Shown here: in pieces, positions 1-9,694 of the stretch
Layout of the letters: each line of letters begins with the position of its first letter
How positions within the stretch are numbered: position 1 is the stretch's first letter
Assembly (NCBI RefSeq): GCF_015207395.1
Contig: NZ_JADEWX010000004.1
Location: 1-64,000, forward strand
From: Nodosilinea sp. LEGE 07088
GTDB lineage: Bacteria > Cyanobacteriota > Cyanobacteriia > Phormidesmidales > Phormidesmidaceae
Reading direction: 5' to 3'
Length of the DNA: 64,000 nucleotides
The notes under the pieces: model-generated
The model's input: the letters and a program-made list of their open reading frames with translations, nothing else
Database searches by the model: none
Told to the model about the DNA's origin: nothing
Translations under genes and position numbers: made by a program

Positions 1-68
1 ATAGGGGGATGGGGGGATGCTGTGGCATGATTTAGGGCGTGCCACGTTACCCGGAGGGGTGTTTGGTG

Positions 69-1133
69 ATGACGTTGCCTTTTGATGCGGCCCCCAGCCA
101 GGCGCGGATTGAACAGTTTTGGCGGCTCCCGGCCAGCTTTGGCATGGAGCGCAACGCCTACCACAACTATTTGAATGAGCTGGTCAGCGATCGCTACGCG
201 CTGATCAAAGGTCTGCAATTGCTGCGCGACGAGCTGCAATTTGCTGGGGCCAGCCCTACGGATATGGGAGCCTGCGGGGCCGATATGAGTTTGCCCAGCG
301 CCGTGACCACCCTGGCCTATACCAACTGTGGCGATCGCATTCACCAAGGCGAGGCTACCAAGCGCTACCGCGATGTCGTCGCCTCCCGATTTGCCACTCT
401 GTCAGAGATTGGTGAACTCAAGCTGGAGGCGTTTTTCCCCGCCGGGGGCGGCACCGACAATGGCGCTACTCTGGCCCACGTCACCGTCGCCCACGAGCTG
501 GACGAAACGCTGAAGCAGCGGATCTACACCGGCAACCCCCAGTCGATTTCCCTGGTGGCGATCGACCTCAAGACCCATGTGGGCCGCATTCAAGAAGACG
601 GCAAGCAGGTCTACGGCAAAACCCGCGAGTCGCCCTGGCGCGAACCTCGGGCGGCCTGCGGTGCGATCGTGGGGGCGCTGAGCCACTTTCAGTCCGAGAA
701 TCTGATCCACCGCCGCATTCGCAGTGACCTGGGCGAGCGCAACTTTCAGTTTTTGTCGAACCAGCGCATCTTGACCGACGAGGGCGTGGATATCACCATG
801 GCGGTGGCGGCGGCGATCGTGGCAATTCGCGGCATTCGCAATACGGCCATGGCCCTGGCCCAGGAGATGGATGAGCGTGGTCTGGGCCACCTCACCGCCA
901 GCACCACGGTAAATCGGCCCTCCCGAGATGACCTGGTGATCTATCTGGCCCGAGCCACGGTGTTTAACGGCACCATCCGCATTCAAGGCCTGGGCACCGA
1001 GGCCAAACACTACAGCGGTCAGCTGGTGGGATACGCCGGGGAGAAGCGCCTCCAGCTCCGCTACGCCGACTGGGATAGCGAGCAGCTCCCGATCGAAGAG
1101 ATCCCCTACAAAGTCAGGCTGTCGGGGCTGTGA
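69..1133 (+). CDS. Conserved-looking protein of unknown function (354 aa)
   Basis: I do not recognise this family. The frame is open from 39, but I prefer the ATG at 69 (MTLPFDAAPSQ) because the ten upstream residues look like untranslated leader. The protein appears soluble: no signal peptide or membrane segment. It contains a Gly-rich stretch (FFPAGGGTDNG, about residues 123-133 from this start) and an AHVTVAHELDE segment that could bind a ligand, but no catalytic motif I can name. Codon use and HIP1 sites match the neighbours, so it is a native gene. It is followed after 92 bases by a separate DUF389 membrane protein gene on the same strand; no operon is obvious. Confidence 0.75.
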   Translation: MTLPFDAAPSQARIEQFWRLPASFGMERNAYHNYLNELVSDRYALIKGLQLLRDELQFAGASPTDMGACGADMSLPSAVTTLAYTNCGDRIHQGEATKRYRDVVASRFATLSEIGELKLEAFFPAGGGTDNGATLAHVTVAHELDETLKQRIYTGNPQSISLVAIDLKTHVGRIQEDGKQVYGKTRESPWREPRAACGAIVGALSHFQSENLIHRRIRSDLGERNFQFLSNQRILTDEGVDITMAVAAAIVAIRGIRNTAMALAQEMDERGLGHLTASTTVNRPSRDDLVIYLARATVFNGTIRIQGLGTEAKHYSGQLVGYAGEKRLQLRYADWDSEQLPIEEIPYKVRLSGL

Positions 1134-1225
1134 CCCATGGGGGCCAAAGACCTATCTAAAGCTAGAGCGCTGGAGCGCAGTCGAATGCTAGGAATAGGCT
1201 GAACTCTCCAGGGTTGTAACTAGAG

Positions 1226-2296
1226 ATGGCTCAGTGGCGTCAGTTTTTTCAGCAGCGACCCTTTCTAAAGGTTTTGGCCCGCCTGCGGCGGCAGAAGCGC
1301 AAGCTGTGGCTCAGCAACAGCGGCGATTGGCATTGGCTGCACCGCAAACCAGCCACGGTGGCCAGCCTCAATCGACTGCTGTGGCGTGAATCGGTGCCGT
1401 CGTTCAGCTTCTTTGTGATGCTGACGCTATCGGGGGTAATTTCGACCCTGGGACTCCTGGCGGGCAGCACTGCAACCGTGATCGGGGCGATGATTATTGC
1501 ACCGCTGATGGGGCCAATTATTGGCATTGCCTATGCGATCGCCGTTTCAAATCGGCGCCTGATGAAGCGAGCGGGCCTGACCTTGCTCTGGGGTACCTTC
1601 GCCACTATCTTAAGCGCGGCGGTGATAACAAAGGTGATTGGCCTCCAGGTTTTGACCGACGAAATTTTGGCGCGGACTGAGCCCACCCTCCTCGATCTGA
1701 TGGTGGCGATGGCGGCGGGGGCTGCCGGAGCCTATGCAAAATCGCGTAGGCACATTGCCGATGCCTTTCCGGGAGTGGCGATCGCAGTGGCATTGGTGCC
1801 GCCCCTGAGCGTCATCGGCATTGGCCTGGCCCAATTCAATTCATCGGTTTTTTGGGGTGCTAGCCTGCTGTTTATCACCAACCTGATCGGGATTGTCTTC
1901 AGCGGCATTTTAGTCTTTTTGGGACAGCGCTACGGCACCCTAGAGCGGGCTCAGGGCGGCATTGTGGTGTCGGCGCTGATGATGGTGGTAATTGGCATTC
2001 CCCTGGGACTTTCGCTCAATCAGCTGTTGGTGCAGTCTAACTCCCGCGAGCGGGTCAGCTATCTGGTGCGAAATGAGCTGCCCCTCCCTGAGGAGGCCAG
2101 ACTACAAACGTTTAACCTTGTAGAGTCTGATGGTGTGCTTACTATTAACCTCGAATTGGTGGCTCCAGCCAACTCAATTACTCCGGCGGTGGTCAGACAG
2201 TCTCAAGCCCTTTTAGAGGAAGAACTCAAACAACCCGTTGAGCTCAATCTGCGAGTGATACCGATGGCAGAGTTTTCAGCCCCGGCCACTCCTTGA
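1226..2296 (+). CDS. DUF389 family integral membrane protein (356 aa)
   Basis: This is a predicted inner-membrane protein of the DUF389 (TIGR00341-like) family, whose function is not established. After a basic cytoplasmic N-terminus of about 55 residues come several hydrophobic helices, with the family's conserved signatures GAMIIAPLMGPI (about residues 87-98) and ALVPPLSVIGIG (about 187-198). The last 90 residues form a soluble tail. Length is normal for the cyanobacterial members. The ATG at 1226 is the only sensible start. The downstream tRNA gene lies on the other strand, so this gene is probably transcribed alone. Confidence 0.88.
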   Translation: MAQWRQFFQQRPFLKVLARLRRQKRKLWLSNSGDWHWLHRKPATVASLNRLLWRESVPSFSFFVMLTLSGVISTLGLLAGSTATVIGAMIIAPLMGPIIGIAYAIAVSNRRLMKRAGLTLLWGTFATILSAAVITKVIGLQVLTDEILARTEPTLLDLMVAMAAGAAGAYAKSRRHIADAFPGVAIAVALVPPLSVIGIGLAQFNSSVFWGASLLFITNLIGIVFSGILVFLGQRYGTLERAQGGIVVSALMMVVIGIPLGLSLNQLLVQSNSRERVSYLVRNELPLPEEARLQTFNLVESDGVLTINLELVAPANSITPAVVRQSQALLEEELKQPVELNLRVIPMAEFSAPATP

Positions 2297-2385
2297 CGGT
2301 CGAGCACCATGGGTGGGTGTGGCCAACCGCAGCAAGCTTTGTCAGGCCGCAAAACGCTTGAGCGGCATCGCCAAACAATAAACAA

Positions 2386-2467
2386 TGCGGATGGCGAGAC
2401 TCGAACTCGCACAGCATAAGCCACACGCCCCTCAAGCGTGCGTGTCTACCAATTCCACCACATCCGC
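2386..2467 (-). tRNA. tRNA-Leu (anticodon GAG)
   Basis: On the minus strand the acceptor arms GCGGATG (2467-2461) and CATCCGC (2393-2387) pair perfectly, followed by discriminator A. The anticodon stem CACGC/GCGTG encloses the loop TTGAGGG, giving anticodon GAG, which reads CUC/CUU leucine codons. The T-arm contains the usual GTTCGAGTC-type loop, and a long variable arm accounts for the 82-base length and class II (Leu) identity. The 3' CCA is not encoded, as is common in cyanobacteria. Confidence 0.95.
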
Positions 2468-2723
2468 TGGTGATAGTCTGAACCGTACAAATGGGCAAAC
2501 CTGAGGAAACTGTCAGCCCGAGCACCGGCTCAGATATATAAGAGTAAACCATAACGGCCCGCTTGTAAGAACCACCCCGGCAATATTTCTCCCCCCATCC
2601 CCGTGATAGGATCAGCAACCGTCGTATGATGCTGGTTATGGCTGGTTGCGGCAGTGGGCTGGGGTTGTCTAGCTAAGCTGCGCCCCCAAACTCCAATGGT
2701 CTGTTGCTATTTGCCCTACGTAC

Positions 2724-4073
2724 ATGCGCTTTTCTAAGATTCTGATTGCTAACCGAGGAGAAATTGCGCTGCGCATCCTCCGCACCTGCGAAGAAATGGG
2801 CATAGCCACCGTTGCGGTGCATTCCACGGTCGATCGTCATGCGCTGCACGTACAGCTCGCCGACGAAGCCGTGTGCATTGGCGAAGCCCCCAGCCAAAAG
2901 AGCTACCTCAACATTCCCAACATCATCGCCGCCGCCCTCACCCGCAACGCCAGTGCCATTCACCCCGGCTACGGGTTCCTGGCCGAAAACGCCCGCTTTG
3001 CCGAAATCTGCGCCGATCACCAGATTGTCTTTGTGGGCCCTGCTCCCGACTCCATTCGCAAAATGGGCGATAAATCGACGGCTAAGGCCACCATGCAGCA
3101 GGTCGGGGTACCCACGGTACCGGGCAGCGGCGGCTTACTCACCGACGAGGCCGAAGCCTACGCCACCGCCACCGCCATTGGCTACCCGATTATGATCAAA
3201 GCCACGGCAGGGGGTGGCGGTCGCGGCATGCGCCTGGTCAACAACGAAACTGAGCTGATTAAGGCCTTTATGGCCGCCCAGAGCGAGGCCCAGGCGGCCT
3301 TTGGCAACGCTGGTGTCTACATGGAGAAGTTTATCGATCGCCCCCGCCACATTGAGTTTCAAATTTTGGCCGACAGCCACGGCAATGTCGTGCACCTGGG
3401 TGAACGCGATTGCTCTATTCAGCGTCGCCACCAAAAACTGCTGGAAGAAGCGCCCAGCCCCCGGCTGACCGCAGAGCAGCGCCAGAAAATGGGCGAGGCC
3501 GCTGTTCTGGCAGCCAAATCGATCAACTACGTCGGGGCTGGTACCGTCGAATTTTTGGTCGATAGCCAGGGCAATTTCTACTTTATGGAGATGAACACCC
3601 GCATTCAGGTCGAGCATCCGGTTACCGAAATGATCACGGGTATCGACTTGATTGCCGCTCAGCTTCACATTGCCCAGGGCGAAAAACTACCCTTTACCCA
3701 GGCCGATATTCAGATTCGCGGCCATGCGATCGAGTGTCGCATCAACGCCGAAGACCCCGACCACAACTTTCGCCCCAACCCCGGTCGCATCAGCGGCTAT
3801 CTGGCTCCCGGCGGCATGGGCGTGCGGATGGATTCCCACGTCTATACCGACTACGAAATTCCACCCTACTACGACTCACTGGTGGGCAAGCTGATCGTTT
3901 GGGGGCCCGATCGCCCCACCGCCATCAGGCGCATGCGCCGTGCCCTGCGGGAGTGCGCCATTACCGGACTGCCTACTACCATCGGCTTTCACCAAAAAGT
4001 GCTGGAAAACGACAATTTTCTCAAGGGCGATGTCTACACCAATTTTGTCGCCGAAATGATGGCGACGCCCTGA
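2724..4073 (+). CDS. accC: Acetyl-CoA carboxylase, biotin carboxylase subunit (449 aa)
   Basis: AccC carboxylates the biotin on BCCP using ATP and bicarbonate, the first half-reaction of malonyl-CoA synthesis for fatty acids. The protein has the full three-part fold: N-terminal domain starting [21 protein letters not shown]-grasp domain with the glycine loop [11 protein letters not shown] (about residues 158-168), catalytic [14 protein letters not shown] (about 290-303), and the C-terminal biotin carboxylase domain ([10 protein letters not shown] onward). Length of 449 aa is exactly that of stand-alone bacterial AccC. As usual in cyanobacteria it is not next to accB, accA or accD. The ATG at 2724 fits the conserved N-terminus. 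Confidence 0.97.
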   Translation: MRFSKILIANRGEIALRILRTCEEMGIATVAVHSTVDRHALHVQLADEAVCIGEAPSQKSYLNIPNIIAAALTRNASAIHPGYGFLAENARFAEICADHQIVFVGPAPDSIRKMGDKSTAKATMQQVGVPTVPGSGGLLTDEAEAYATATAIGYPIMIKATAGGGGRGMRLVNNETELIKAFMAAQSEAQAAFGNAGVYMEKFIDRPRHIEFQILADSHGNVVHLGERDCSIQRRHQKLLEEAPSPRLTAEQRQKMGEAAVLAAKSINYVGAGTVEFLVDSQGNFYFMEMNTRIQVEHPVTEMITGIDLIAAQLHIAQGEKLPFTQADIQIRGHAIECRINAEDPDHNFRPNPGRISGYLAPGGMGVRMDSHVYTDYEIPPYYDSLVGKLIVWGPDRPTAIRRMRRALRECAITGLPTTIGFHQKVLENDNFLKGDVYTNFVAEMMATP

Positions 4074-4166
4074 AAACTTCTAGACTAAAAGCGAGCACCG
4101 CTGCATTGCCATGGGTTTTAGCCGCATTCTGACAAATATCGGCTCACCCTGGAGTGACGCAGAACG

Positions 4167-4451
4167 CTAGCCCAGCATCCGCAACAATCCCTGCTGCCCC
4201 ACTAAAATCTCGCGCAGTAGGGTAACGATACCCACCCAAATTACCGGGGCAATATCGACGCCGCCAATGGGGGGTACCAGCTTGCGCATGGGCACCAGCA
4301 GCGGCTCGGTGGGCCAGGCCACCAGCGAAAACGGCAGCGTTGACAGATCGGCCTGGGGATACCAGGTCAGCACAATGCGGAAAATAAACAGCAGGGTCAT
4401 CAGCCCCAGCAGCAGACCCACGCCCAGGTTCAGTACTTGTGTGGCAGCCAC
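4167..4451 (-). CDS. YggT family membrane protein (94 aa)
   Basis: Small inner-membrane protein with two hydrophobic segments (about residues 8-30 and 68-85) and the YggT signature: FRIVLTWYP early and LVPMRKLVPPIGGVDIAP between the helices. Cyanobacterial and chloroplast relatives (YlmG/Ycf19) are linked to nucleoid or thylakoid organisation and cell division; that role is by family, not from this sequence. It converges with accC (93-base gap). Its upstream neighbour at 4662 is divergent, so the 210-base gap between them must hold both promoters. Confidence 0.9.
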   Translation of the reverse strand: MAATQVLNLGVGLLLGLMTLLFIFRIVLTWYPQADLSTLPFSLVAWPTEPLLVPMRKLVPPIGGVDIAPVIWVGIVTLLREILVGQQGLLRMLG

Positions 4452-4661
4452 GGGTTACCCTCCCACGTCAACAATTGCTCTAGGTTGATTCTAAAGCTTT
4501 CCTGGGTTAATTCTCTAGGTACAGGCCGCGTTACTGTCGAGTCACAGCCGCGGACTAGACCATTAGACCATTGGCGCTGCCTAAAACCCTATGTTGGCTA
4601 GAACTCCCCAGGTTTTACAGGACGGCGTTATTCTACACACTGACCCCCAGCAAGCCGAGCC

Positions 4662-6215
4662 ATGTCTTCTAAATTGGTCACTGAGCCCGCGATTGAGACC
4701 AAAATTCGCAAGATGCAGCAACGGGTGCGGTGGCAGCATCCCGAAGTGAGCGATCGCGGCATTGATCAAACCCGCCTGGTGCTTGACGATGGCGGCGCAG
4801 AGGATGAGGCCTTTTCGTTCTTGGTGCTGGGCGACAGCGGTACCGGGCGGCACCGCACCAGCAGCCCCCAGCGCCAGGTGGCGGAGCAGCTGTTGGCCCA
4901 GGGGGACGCACCTCGGTTTACCCTTCACACCGGGGATGTGGTGTACCTGGTGGGGTCAAGGCAGCAGTACCGCTCTAACTTTATTAAGCCTTACCGGGAG
5001 TGGCTGGTGGGGGGCGATCGCTACCGTGATATCCGCTACGATCGCATGGTTTTCAAGCGCCCCTTTTTGCCGGTGCTGGGCAACCACGACTACTACGATC
5101 TGCCCTTTTGGGTAGGCTTGGCGGCGGGCCTTACGACCCCTCTGCGCTACTTACTGCGCTCCATTCTCGACCTCGACGTCGGCTGGCATGGTTCTTACCA
5201 GGGCGATGCCTATGCCAGGGCCTTTTTAGACTATCTACGAGCCGTACCCGAAGCCCAGATGGGTGAGTATCTAGAGACCCACTATCCTCACTGCCCCGAC
5301 GGTGGCCCTCGGGCTCTGGCCTACCGCCCTGGTCAGTTTACGCGGCTACCCAACCGCTACTACAGCTTTCGCTACGGCGGCATCGATTTTTTTGCCCTCG
5401 ACTCAAATACCTTTAATCAGCCGTTGCCCATGGCTTTGACCCAGCTCGGTCGTCAAGCGCTCCGGCAGCAGCGGCAGCAGCTCGACCGGCAAAAGGCTGA
5501 CCTGATGCGCCAGGCGGGTCTCAGCGCGTTTAACCCGGCTGCCGATGAGCAAGAAGATCTGACCGAGAAAATGGAGGCCATTGACGAGCAGCGCTACGAC
5601 ATCGAAAAACAGCTCAACAGCGATCGGTCGCCAACGGTAGATACCGAGCAGTTGGATTGGTTGCGCGATCGCCTGATTGCCTCCTGGCAAGACCCCACGG
5701 CGCGGGGGCGAATTCTCTTCTTTCATCACCCGCCCTACGTCACCGAAGCCACCAAATGGGCCCAGGGGCAAACCCTCGCCGTGCGCCATCACCTGCGCCA
5801 GGTGCTCGATGCGGTCTTTTCGGCGGTGCAGGCCCAGGCCCAGGGGAGACCCCTGATCGACCTCGTGCTCAACGGCCATGCCCACTGCCTCGACTACCTG
5901 CGCACTGGGGCCACCGGCCACGGCGATGCCCACATTCCCTGGGTGATCTGTGGCGGCAGCGGCTATAGCCTGCGGCGGCAGCGGCCCGAGGGCTCTGTGC
6001 TGACAGAAAACCACCTCGGCATTCCCCGAGCGATCGCCAAATCACACCTGTACCTGGGCCGCAGCGGCAGCGGTAGCCAGCTTAAACGCCCGTATTCTGG
6101 CCTGCGGGTGGAGGTGACTCCGGGCAAACCGCCTAAATTGACGGTGACGCCTTTGGTCGCAGAGAAGTTTAAGGGGGAATGGCAGCGGTATGAGATGGCG
6201 GGGTTTGAGCCGTGA
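4662..6215 (+). CDS. Calcineurin-like metallophosphoesterase (517 aa)
   Basis: A metallophosphatase with the complete binuclear metal signature in order: GDSGTG (about residue 55), GDVVY (about 88), GNHDYYD (about 142), HHPPY (about 353) and NGHAH (about 405). There is no signal peptide, so it is probably cytoplasmic. A long charged helical insertion rich in Gln and Arg (about residues 260-330) lies between the GNHD and HH motifs and makes it larger than typical 300-aa members. Substrate is unknown. The gene converges on cobU. Confidence 0.88.
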   Translation: MSSKLVTEPAIETKIRKMQQRVRWQHPEVSDRGIDQTRLVLDDGGAEDEAFSFLVLGDSGTGRHRTSSPQRQVAEQLLAQGDAPRFTLHTGDVVYLVGSRQQYRSNFIKPYREWLVGGDRYRDIRYDRMVFKRPFLPVLGNHDYYDLPFWVGLAAGLTTPLRYLLRSILDLDVGWHGSYQGDAYARAFLDYLRAVPEAQMGEYLETHYPHCPDGGPRALAYRPGQFTRLPNRYYSFRYGGIDFFALDSNTFNQPLPMALTQLGRQALRQQRQQLDRQKADLMRQAGLSAFNPAADEQEDLTEKMEAIDEQRYDIEKQLNSDRSPTVDTEQLDWLRDRLIASWQDPTARGRILFFHHPPYVTEATKWAQGQTLAVRHHLRQVLDAVFSAVQAQAQGRPLIDLVLNGHAHCLDYLRTGATGHGDAHIPWVICGGSGYSLRRQRPEGSVLTENHLGIPRAIAKSHLYLGRSGSGSQLKRPYSGLRVEVTPGKPPKLTVTPLVAEKFKGEWQRYEMAGFEP

Positions 6216-6250
6216 GGGAGTGGATGGGGGGATGGGTGAGCTTTATTCAT

Positions 6251-6799
6251 CTACCCATCTACCCTGTTCCCCAACACCTTTACATCCACGGCATAGCCCG
6301 CTACCACCAGATACACCGCGTCAGCCACGGTACCTACCTGGCGGGTGAGATAGCCGAGGCGATCGCGAAACAGTCGCCCGATCGGGTAGGCGGGCACAAT
6401 GCCCCAGCCGGTTTCTTCGGAGACCAAAATTACGGTACTGGGGGTCTGCCGCAGGCTTTCGACTAGGGACTGCACGGTGGTCTGCCAGGTGGCGTCGTCT
6501 TGCTCTAGCAGGTTGGCCAGCCAGGTGCCAAGGGAGTCGATCAGCAGGCAGTCTTGCTCGGTGGCGGAGAGAATGGCTGCGGGGAGGGCGATGGGGATTT
6601 CTTGGAGCTGCCAGTGATCGGGGCGGCGATCGCGGTGCAGGGTCACCCGCTTTTGCCAGTCCACATCCTCAGGGTCAACCTGGGAGGTGGCAATGTAGGT
6701 AACCAATTGCCCAGAATGAGCTGCCAGGGCTTCGGCCCACTCGCTCTTGCCCGATCGCGCCGGGCCGGTGACTAGAGAAATGCGGTAATTCGCTGCCAA
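6251..6799 (-). CDS. cobU: Adenosylcobinamide kinase / adenosylcobinamide-phosphate guanylyltransferase (182 aa)
   Basis: CobU phosphorylates adenosylcobinamide and then attaches GMP, activating it for nucleotide-loop assembly of vitamin B12 or pseudocobalamin. The N-terminal P-loop reads VTGPARSGKSEWAE (about residues 10-23), and the conserved DSLGTWLANLL and LVSEETGWGIVP segments follow at about 88 and 124. Length matches the family. No other cobalamin gene is adjacent on the same strand. Upstream of its start lie transposase and gene relics, so former neighbours may have been lost. Confidence 0.94.
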   Translation of the reverse strand: MAANYRISLVTGPARSGKSEWAEALAAHSGQLVTYIATSQVDPEDVDWQKRVTLHRDRRPDHWQLQEIPIALPAAILSATEQDCLLIDSLGTWLANLLEQDDATWQTTVQSLVESLRQTPSTVILVSEETGWGIVPAYPIGRLFRDRLGYLTRQVGTVADAVYLVVAGYAVDVKVLGNRVDG

Positions 6800-6830
6800 G
6801 ATATAGCCATCGCCAGAAAGGTCAGATTAT

Positions 6831-7118
6831 TCAGGAATGTCTAGAACGCTGCGTCAGCTCTAGGAGTTGCTGCAAGGCTTCTCGACCCAAGGTATAGAGC
6901 CGTTGACCGATAGTTTGCTCGTGCTCTTGAGCAAAGTCAAACCGTTCGGATGATTGCCCCGAGGCCGGTGTGGCTTGGAGTAGCGACTGCGCCACGCAAC
7001 TCAGACAGAAGTGACGTTTAACCGCTTCCTCCTGGCGTAGCTGAGCCAACTCAAAACCGACGACTTGCTTGGCAAACTCATGAAAGGTCTCAATCGGCCA
7101 GCGATAACTCCAAGCTGA
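6831..7118 (-). pseudogene. C-terminal relic of a DDE transposase (IS4/IS701-like)
   Basis: Reading leftward from about 7118 the frame encodes WSYRWPIETFHEFAKQ followed by VVGFELAQLRQEEAVKR, then runs to a stop at 6831. The Y-R-W-x-I-E-x-F-...-K arrangement is the C-terminal signature of IS4/IS701-type transposases (the DDE glutamate region). No start codon or upstream catalytic domain remains; homology stops abruptly near 7118, where unrelated coding-like sequence on the other strand begins. This is an immobile fragment. A short TTG-initiated frame from 7049 is only part of it. Confidence 0.75.
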
Positions 7119-7120
7119 AA

Positions 7121-7285
7121 GCGCGATCGCCGGGCGGCTGCGATCGCCGCCTGGTCAATGGCAGCGTTGCCGCTGGAGGGTGCGGCGGCTACCCCTACGT
7201 CGTCGGGCGGGTGATGGCGGTGATGGATGAGCTGCGAGAGATTGAAGGGGCCACCCTGGGAATTGCAACCCAGCAGCCAGAATAA
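7121..7285 (+). pseudogene. 3' end of an unidentified gene
   Basis: A plus-strand frame without a start runs from about 7121 to TAA at 7285. It ends with GRVMAVMDELREIEGATLGI and then ATQQPE, which looks like genuine protein sequence with normal cyanobacterial codon use. Its 5' side is cut at the transposase relic, so it is probably the tail of a gene destroyed by that insertion or a later deletion. I cannot name the family. Confidence 0.4.
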
Positions 7286-7341
7286 ATGGCACAGGCATTG
7301 ACCAAGGTTTAAGATCAGTCCGCTGTTGCTTTAACACATCT

Positions 7342-7776
7342 ATGAAAGACCTTAACACCCAAGCTACCACTGAGCTGCTCAACCAAATTATGGAATTTGA
7401 GCTGGCCGGAGTCGTGCGCTATACCCACTATTCGCTGATGGTGACTGGGCCAAACCGAATTCCCATTGTGGATTTTTTCAAGGCCCAGGCCAGCGAGTCG
7501 CTGCTCCACGCCCAGGAAGCGGGGGAAATCATCACGGGTCTAGAGGGGCACCCCAGCCAGCGCATCGCCCCGATTGAGGAAAACAATCGCCACGGCGTTA
7601 GGGATCTGCTGCAAGAAAGCCTGAACCACGAGCAAAAGGCCCTGGATATGTACAAGCAGCTCCTGGGCGTGGTCGAAAACGCCAGCATTTACCTGGAGGA
7701 ATATGCCCGCACCAAGATTGGCCAAGAAGAGCTGCACAACCTGGAGATCAAGAAAATGCTGCGGGATTTTAGCTAG
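7342..7776 (+). CDS. Bacterioferritin-like / ferritin-like protein (144 aa)
   Basis: A four-helix ferritin-like protein, probably for iron storage or handling. Helix A carries E18 and E20 (MEFELAGVVRYTHY), helix B SESLLHAQEA followed by ITGLEGHP, and helix D QEELHNLEI, an intact ExxH. In helix B the Glu sits four residues before His rather than three, and there is no Met at the usual haem position; ferroxidase activity and haem binding are therefore uncertain. It is about 12 residues shorter than canonical Bfr. Cyanobacteria often use paired specialised Bfr subunits, and this may be one. It stands alone, with relics on both sides. Confidence 0.82.
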   Translation: MKDLNTQATTELLNQIMEFELAGVVRYTHYSLMVTGPNRIPIVDFFKAQASESLLHAQEAGEIITGLEGHPSQRIAPIEENNRHGVRDLLQESLNHEQKALDMYKQLLGVVENASIYLEEYARTKIGQEELHNLEIKKMLRDFS

Positions 7777-7900
7777 CGTCGAGTTGCTCTTCGCCGCGAT
7801 CGCAGCTCACCGCCTGGCAGCACAATATCCCTCCCTAGGACCAGCTCCAGCCCACCGGCCTCAAGCCCATCTTTGCGGTAGACGACTATGTCTTGATCTG

Positions 7901-9565
7901 CTAGCGAGCCTCCAGCACGCTGCTAAAGTTAGAAGCGACGATGCGCGGTTGGCCATCCTGCATCTGCACCGTGAAGGTGCGCTCCTCTCGCTGGGTAGAG
8001 CCATCGGGGTAGAAATACGTGTTCTCACCCACAAACTCAACCGAGTCGGCGGTTTGCCCGGTGACCCGCAGGTTCTCGACCGAAACGCGATCGAACTGAG
8101 CGAAAAAGCCGGAGTCAAACTGCTGCGCTAGGGGCCCACTAAACTGCGATCGCGCCGCCGCCCAGTTTTGGTTAGACACATTGCTATACAGAGCCGCTAC
8201 CGTCGACTGTGCCGCCTCTGGAGTCAGCTCGCCGTCGGCTGCTGACGGATCAGGCGCTGAATTTGGGGTATTTTCTTCGACGGGCTCATCAGGCGGACTG
8301 GTCACCTCAGGTTCAGAATCAGCAGGTTCTGCAGAATTTTCAGGCGCTATGACAGCAGGTTCGTCGGTGTCGGGCAGGGGGGTTGCCTGAGCCTCAGGCT
8401 CAGTATCTGTGGCATCTAGGTCCGGGGGTGATGTCTCTACTACCGCCGTCTCAGGCTCTGAGGTAGACGGCGATCGCCAGACCCAAATACCGAGCAGGCC
8501 CGCGATCGCCGTCACCACCAAAGCCCCGGCCAGCAGCGGTAGCCAGGGTTTAGACGACGACGAGGGTGGTCTGCGCCGTTGGGCAGAAGTAGGGGCAGGA
8601 GCAGGGGCAGAAGTTGCTACCGTCGGCTCATAGCGACGCCCCACCGCCACGGTTGGGGCCGCCTGGGTAGCGGGCGGCGGCTGAGTTGGGGGAGCATTCG
8701 GGGCCGGAATGTACTGACTGAGCTGATGCGGCAGGTTGTTGAGCGCCGCCAGGGCCTCGGCGGCGTTGGCGTAGCGGGTGCGAAAGTCGTAGCGCACCAT
8801 TGTATCCAGCACCTCTAATAGCTGAGGGTTGGTCTGGGGGGCGCAGTGCCGCCAGGCCAGCTCACCGCTGCGGGGGTCAACCTCCAGCTCGGTGGGGGCA
8901 TACCCGGTCAGAGCCTGAATCCCCAGCACCCCAATGGCATAGACATCGCTGCTAAACTGGGGCCGCCCTGCCACCTGCTCACTCGGCATGTAGCCCTCAG
9001 TACCGATAGAAATCGTGTGGCTCAAGCCCGAGCGCTGTAGGGCCGCCCGGTTGCTCGCCTGCTTGACCGCGCCAAAATCAATCAGCACGATGCGGTTATC
9101 GCCCGCGCGACGAATTAGATTCGAGGGCTTGATGTCGCGATGGATGACGTCGCGGGAGTGCACAAAGGCCAAGGTCCCCAGCAGGTCGCCTACCAAGGCG
9201 GTGACCTGGGCCTCAGTCCAGGGGCTGCCCAGCTCATCAGCTAGAGAATGGCCCTCGATAAACTCCTGGGCCAGATAGAATTCCTGGTTTTCTTCAAAGT
9301 GGGCCAGCAGCCTGGGAATCTGCGGATATGCGCCCATCTTGTAGAGGGTCTGGGCTTCGGTATCAAACAGCCGCCGGGCCACCTGCATCTGGTCAGCGGT
9401 GGTAACCTGGGGCCGTAGCTGCTTGATGACGCACAGGGGCTGCCCCGGCAGGTGCAAATCTTGGGCCTTGAAGGTTTGGCCAAAGCCTCCTGACCCCAGG
9501 GGCTGAATCAGCCGGTAACGGCCCCCGAGCGGTTTAGACTCTGACTGAAAGTTGGGAGAAGTCAC
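7901..9565 (-). CDS. Membrane-anchored Ser/Thr protein kinase (554 aa)
   Basis: An N-terminal Hanks-type kinase (about residues 15-275) shows the Gly loop GSGGFGQTFKA, catalytic HRDIKPSNLI, DFGAVKQ and the activation segment GTEGYMPSEQ, all intact. A Pro/Ala/Thr-rich linker leads to one transmembrane helix (LLAGALVVTAIAGLLGIWVW, about 345-364). An acidic, Pro-rich stalk of about 80 residues follows. The last 100 residues form a predicted extracytoplasmic NTF2/ARC6-like domain (AAQSTVAALYSNVSNQNWAA onward) that could be the sensor. This architecture is common in cyanobacteria. The gene lies alone; its start ATG at 9565 is well placed before MTSPNFQSESKPLGGRYRL. Confidence 0.93.
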   Translation of the reverse strand: MTSPNFQSESKPLGGRYRLIQPLGSGGFGQTFKAQDLHLPGQPLCVIKQLRPQVTTADQMQVARRLFDTEAQTLYKMGAYPQIPRLLAHFEENQEFYLAQEFIEGHSLADELGSPWTEAQVTALVGDLLGTLAFVHSRDVIHRDIKPSNLIRRAGDNRIVLIDFGAVKQASNRAALQRSGLSHTISIGTEGYMPSEQVAGRPQFSSDVYAIGVLGIQALTGYAPTELEVDPRSGELAWRHCAPQTNPQLLEVLDTMVRYDFRTRYANAAEALAALNNLPHQLSQYIPAPNAPPTQPPPATQAAPTVAVGRRYEPTVATSAPAPAPTSAQRRRPPSSSSKPWLPLLAGALVVTAIAGLLGIWVWRSPSTSEPETAVVETSPPDLDATDTEPEAQATPLPDTDEPAVIAPENSAEPADSEPEVTSPPDEPVEENTPNSAPDPSAADGELTPEAAQSTVAALYSNVSNQNWAAARSQFSGPLAQQFDSGFFAQFDRVSVENLRVTGQTADSVEFVGENTYFYPDGSTQREERTFTVQMQDGQPRIVASNFSSVLEAR

Positions 9566-9694
9566 GGCAACAGGCGATAGGGGTTAGTGCCCCTGGGAAT
9601 CGTTACCCCAGGACAGCACCCAGCATCATAACCGCAAACAAGCCAACTCGACCCGTACCACGACTCATGAGATGAGTCTGGTGTTAATCTAGCC

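Noticed and set aside
402-1010. Long antisense ORFs within many genes (for example over 402-1010, 5403-6014, 27460-28224)
   Set aside because: These are shadows produced by high G+C codon bias opposite well-supported genes.
7842-7904. Plus-strand tail QLQPTGLKPIFAVDDYVLIC
   Set aside because: It looks like the end of a real gene, but only 20 codons remain and it overlaps the kinase stop; too little to annotate.
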